A DNA stretch of 64,000 bases from Hyaloperonospora brassicae (lineage: Eukaryota > Oomycota > Peronosporomycetes > Peronosporales > Peronosporaceae), in assembly GCA_947650285.1 (NCBI GenBank), contig CANTFL010001418.1, positions 1-64,000 on the forward strand. Direction: 5' to 3'. This document shows, in pieces, positions 61,098 to 64,000 of this stretch. Under the pieces are notes generated by a model, which saw nothing but the letters and a program-made list of their open reading frames with translations, made no database searches and was not told where the DNA came from. Numbering within the stretch: position 1 is the stretch's first letter; the number at the start of each line of letters is the position of its first letter. A program made the translations under genes and the position numbers.

Positions 61098-61102
61098 ATA
61101 AT

Positions 61103-63676
61103 AGTATAACAGGAAGATTAGATAATCAATTAGACAGTGGACACGAAACTTGATGTAAGCATATCGCATAGCTAGTAAGGCCTATTGTTTGTCAAAAAGA
61201 TCTCTTTGAGGAATAAATTTGTCGTTACCTTTTCTCACGAACCTGGAACGCTCATAATCAATTATGTCCATAGACACATAACGATCCAAAAATCACTGGC
61301 ACTTTACGCAATATAAGTTGGCACTATTCGTAGAGCTAAATTTATAGTGATGTGAATGTCAGTTTTTTATTTATATTCGAAGGTGTATTTAAGAACGAAA
61401 CGCTAAGAACACGTAGCGTCTTTCCCAATATAGAAGATGTGGTAACACAGTTAAAATATAATTTTGGGAATAATCAATCGTGACAACTTTTGTCGCCTAA
61501 TGTTGTCTGATTGGCTGACGTGTCGCACGAAAGGATGAAGAAGATATCAATGATGGCAAAATAAAGACATGATCGATAGGAATGTACTTGAAGTGAGCCT
61601 CGCATTTGGAAGGAATCGTACATCTGGATTGAACTAATGAAACGATCGCGCTCTCTCCTATTTATGCATAGATTGGACTAAACCGGATCCATAGGGCTCC
61701 AACAAGTGAAATACCAAAAATCGGGAGTGTTTTCGCATTTTCTGCCTAAAAATTTTAAGTTCGGTAGAATAGATGTGATAACGAAGATTATGCAATCGTT
61801 ATAAGAATCCACGTGACCCGATTATATCCGCTATCTTGCGTTATATGATCGATACCATCATAAGACGCCATGAGATTTAACTGCAGTTCGAGGTTAAAAA
61901 ATCTTGATTGATTTTGAGAAATCCAACGCGAAATCAGAATCGATGTATTTGGTGCGAACCACATAGACATCATCTGATCATTAGACATGTACGACACGTG
62001 ATATAAGATTTTGACCTAGATATAGATATAATGGTAGGTCCATCAAGTTTGGTGATTAACATCAACGATGCTAAATTTTTAAAAAGGATACGAGTCGGAT
62101 CTCCTCGGGTAAGAATTTCTTGGCTATTCAACGTGGCAAGACATTTTACTCCTGCTTATGAAGAACCTTCGATGAAATTTTAACCAACCGTACTAAAACA
62201 CTCACGATATTTTTGCATATTTAATTTGCTGTCTGACGCAGTAGCCTTAGGTGGACCAAATACAAAATCACGAGGCGGAGCGAGTAGCTAGTAGGCAAGC
62301 AGATTAAGTAGTATCATTTTTTAATGTTGGAAAAGCTGTTCTCTTTCAGATCAGAGGTCCCTTTTCAAGTAGTTCATAGAATCAAAGAAATCGAGTAAAG
62401 ATGTCCGCTCAATTGTCCCTCTGTCCTATTTCAAGCTTCGATTAATTTGGCATCGACTCGAGTTTACAAATAAGGGGCGCAACTTTCCCTGCGAATCAGT
62501 TCACAAGGTCAATAAATTGATGTACACAACATCAGTTCAACCCTTTAGATAGCAACCGTCCTGACGACAGTTGATAGTCGTTATCGTATCAGCCATTGTT
62601 CGAATTCCACTCTGCCAAAAATATAAGTTGCATTCTTACAGCAAAATGTGTACTTGTATTAAAATGATACTTGTCGAGTCGATTTAGATCGGAATTCTGG
62701 AACGAACACAACCCCATATGTAGTATTTTCATTGTATATGGCGAGCCCATTTTAACTTACCGATTTACACTAAACAATAATTGTAAGGCATAGGATTATT
62801 CAAACTTCATTTATATTGATTGTGATGTGCATGGCTCTGTTGAAACGATAATAGTAAGCGAGATGCACTTTATTAGGGCTGAGAGAGCACTTAACGAGGT
62901 TTTAAACAATAATGCCATTGACGTGGTGTAACGAATGCGTTTGTGAAGCGGGAATATACATAGGATAATATGCGACATAATATAGCTCGGACGTTGTTTT
63001 TCCTCTGGCATCACAAGCCACACTCGGCGCACATGACGGGGTAATAACCACTGTCAATTCATCATATTTGGTCAAAAAAGTAATGGCATGAAGTAATCGG
63101 TTAAATGCTTGGCAATTTCCACAAACATTTTCGGACTCGTATTTCGATGCCATGTCGCTTGGATAGATCGGCGTCTACACAGTTATAGTGGAATTTAATT
63201 TTAACATAACGCGGCTAAAATAGGCCGTTCTCCATTGTATTATGTAAGCAGACGACTGGACTCAATGTAACGAAACAATATCGCGCGTATACCTCGGTTC
63301 TCGGCGACCTATTAATAAATCTTTAGTCCCCTGAAGTTTAGTGACCGGTATCGGCCACTGCCGGATCCATCAAATAAGCCATCGTTGTTCTCACGAACGG
63401 TATCTGAGACCAGATTTCGATAAACAGGCAATTACTCGAACACTGCGCCGCAATGTTTCTCGTCCGCTCAGCCATAATTTAGCGCTTGCCAAACTCGGTA
63501 AGTCCTCTGAATTGGGATGTCTTAAGTCAAAACAAGTGGGCTCTTTGTTGATCGAAAACATTTAATTAATCGAGCAAACCTTCGGGTCGGACGCAGAAAA
63601 TACCGCTAGTTGAGCTAAAAAGTATGGATCTCGTTTGCGTTAAGAATATGCCATGACTTAAAGAAGAAGCTTATAT
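61103..63676. other. AT-rich spacer (2.6 kb), no supportable gene
   Basis: It lies between two LTRs in the same direction but has no retroelement domain, and the left LTR has its own target duplication, so this is not an element interior. A minus-strand frame at 62902-63153 (83 codons, Cys-containing) is unassigned. Confidence 0.5.
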
Positions 63677-64000
63677 TGTAACGGGGCAGCCCGTTACATG
63701 AAATTGTCACTTTAAGGAAAGTGACAATAAAGAATATAAAGATGGATATTCTTTAAACAATATCACCAAAGTGGTGATATTGAAGGGTCGACCAAAGGGT
63801 CTGTTCATTGGTTGATATCGTGATGATATCAACCCACCAATCGCCGCAAGACGCGCGCAATGAGTGGTGACGAGACGTCACCATACATGCAGTTATATTA
63901 GTATAATTGAATTAAGTCAAACGAAGAGACAGTAGTTTAAAGACTTAATTTATTAATATAACAGTTCTACTTTTACCTTAGCTACGCTTCCTCGCTTGCC
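63677..64000 (+). mobile_element. Partial LTR (TGTAACGGGG family), cut by window end
   Basis: It begins TGTAACGGGGCAGCCCGTT and follows 60705-61033 closely. About 65 bp of its end lie outside the window, so solo or full element cannot be decided. Confidence 0.8.

Noticed and set aside
61098..63676. Interior of a retrotransposon between two same-direction LTRs
   Set aside because: No gag or pol traces, and the left LTR has its own perfect target duplication, so it is a solo LTR.
1..64000. CRISPR arrays, bacterial operons, riboswitches, rRNA genes
   Set aside because: The window is eukaryotic and no regularly spaced identical repeats or rRNA-like stretches were seen.

Overview
The window looks like nuclear DNA of an oomycete of the Phytophthora/downy-mildew type. 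Intact host genes are few. They have short (about 75 nt) or no introns and GC-rich codon usage, and they sit in islands between long AT-rich stretches full of decayed transposons. The retroelement and transposon families (Ty3/gypsy chromovirus, Ty1/copia, pogo/Tigger, FAR1-like MULE) read as oomycete-type. This assignment rests on recognition and was not tested by a search.

Host genes. (1) 4200-5693 (+) encodes an AAAP-family amino-acid transporter. (2) 55332-57419 (+) encodes a mitochondrial ABC half-transporter of the Atm1/ABCB7 type, which exports a sulphur-containing product needed for cytosolic iron-sulphur assembly. (3) 57565-59145 (+) is a three-exon gene for a Pro/Ser-rich, probably nuclear protein of unknown function, starting only 145 bp after gene 2.

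Mobile DNA. At 6923-16940 a pogo-type element with 18 bp terminal inverted repeats and TA target duplications is split inside its transposase reading frame by a 7.7 kb Ty3/gypsy element (7436-15158, 5 bp target duplication GGCAT). The gypsy element has gag, protease, RT, RNase H, DD35E integrase and chromodomain remains. It also carries a long reading frame on the opposite strand between integrase and 3' LTR. At 28033-31824 a Mutator-like element with 64 bp inverted repeats carries a decayed MULE transposase plus two captured host gene pieces on the other strand: an adenylate kinase fragment and a nearly complete 3-hydroxyacyl-CoA dehydratase pseudogene that still has a GT-AG intron. At 41182-47224 two 575 bp arms form a large inverted repeat around 4.9 kb. 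At 47965-53162 lies a minus-strand Ty1/copia element. Five solo or partial LTRs beginning TGTAACG(A/G)GG sit at the window edges, at 18.2-18.6 kb and at 59.8-61.1 kb. One of them has a perfect 5 bp target duplication.

Deserts. About 18.6-28.0 kb and 31.8-41.2 kb are AT-rich with no gene I can support. They hold short tandem repeats, a possible tRNA-Ser relic, a GC-richer island and a few decayed coding traces.

The most notable observations are the gene-capturing MULE (Pack-MULE-like), the antisense frame in the gypsy element, the nested insertion with a clean empty-site join, and the large inverted repeat.
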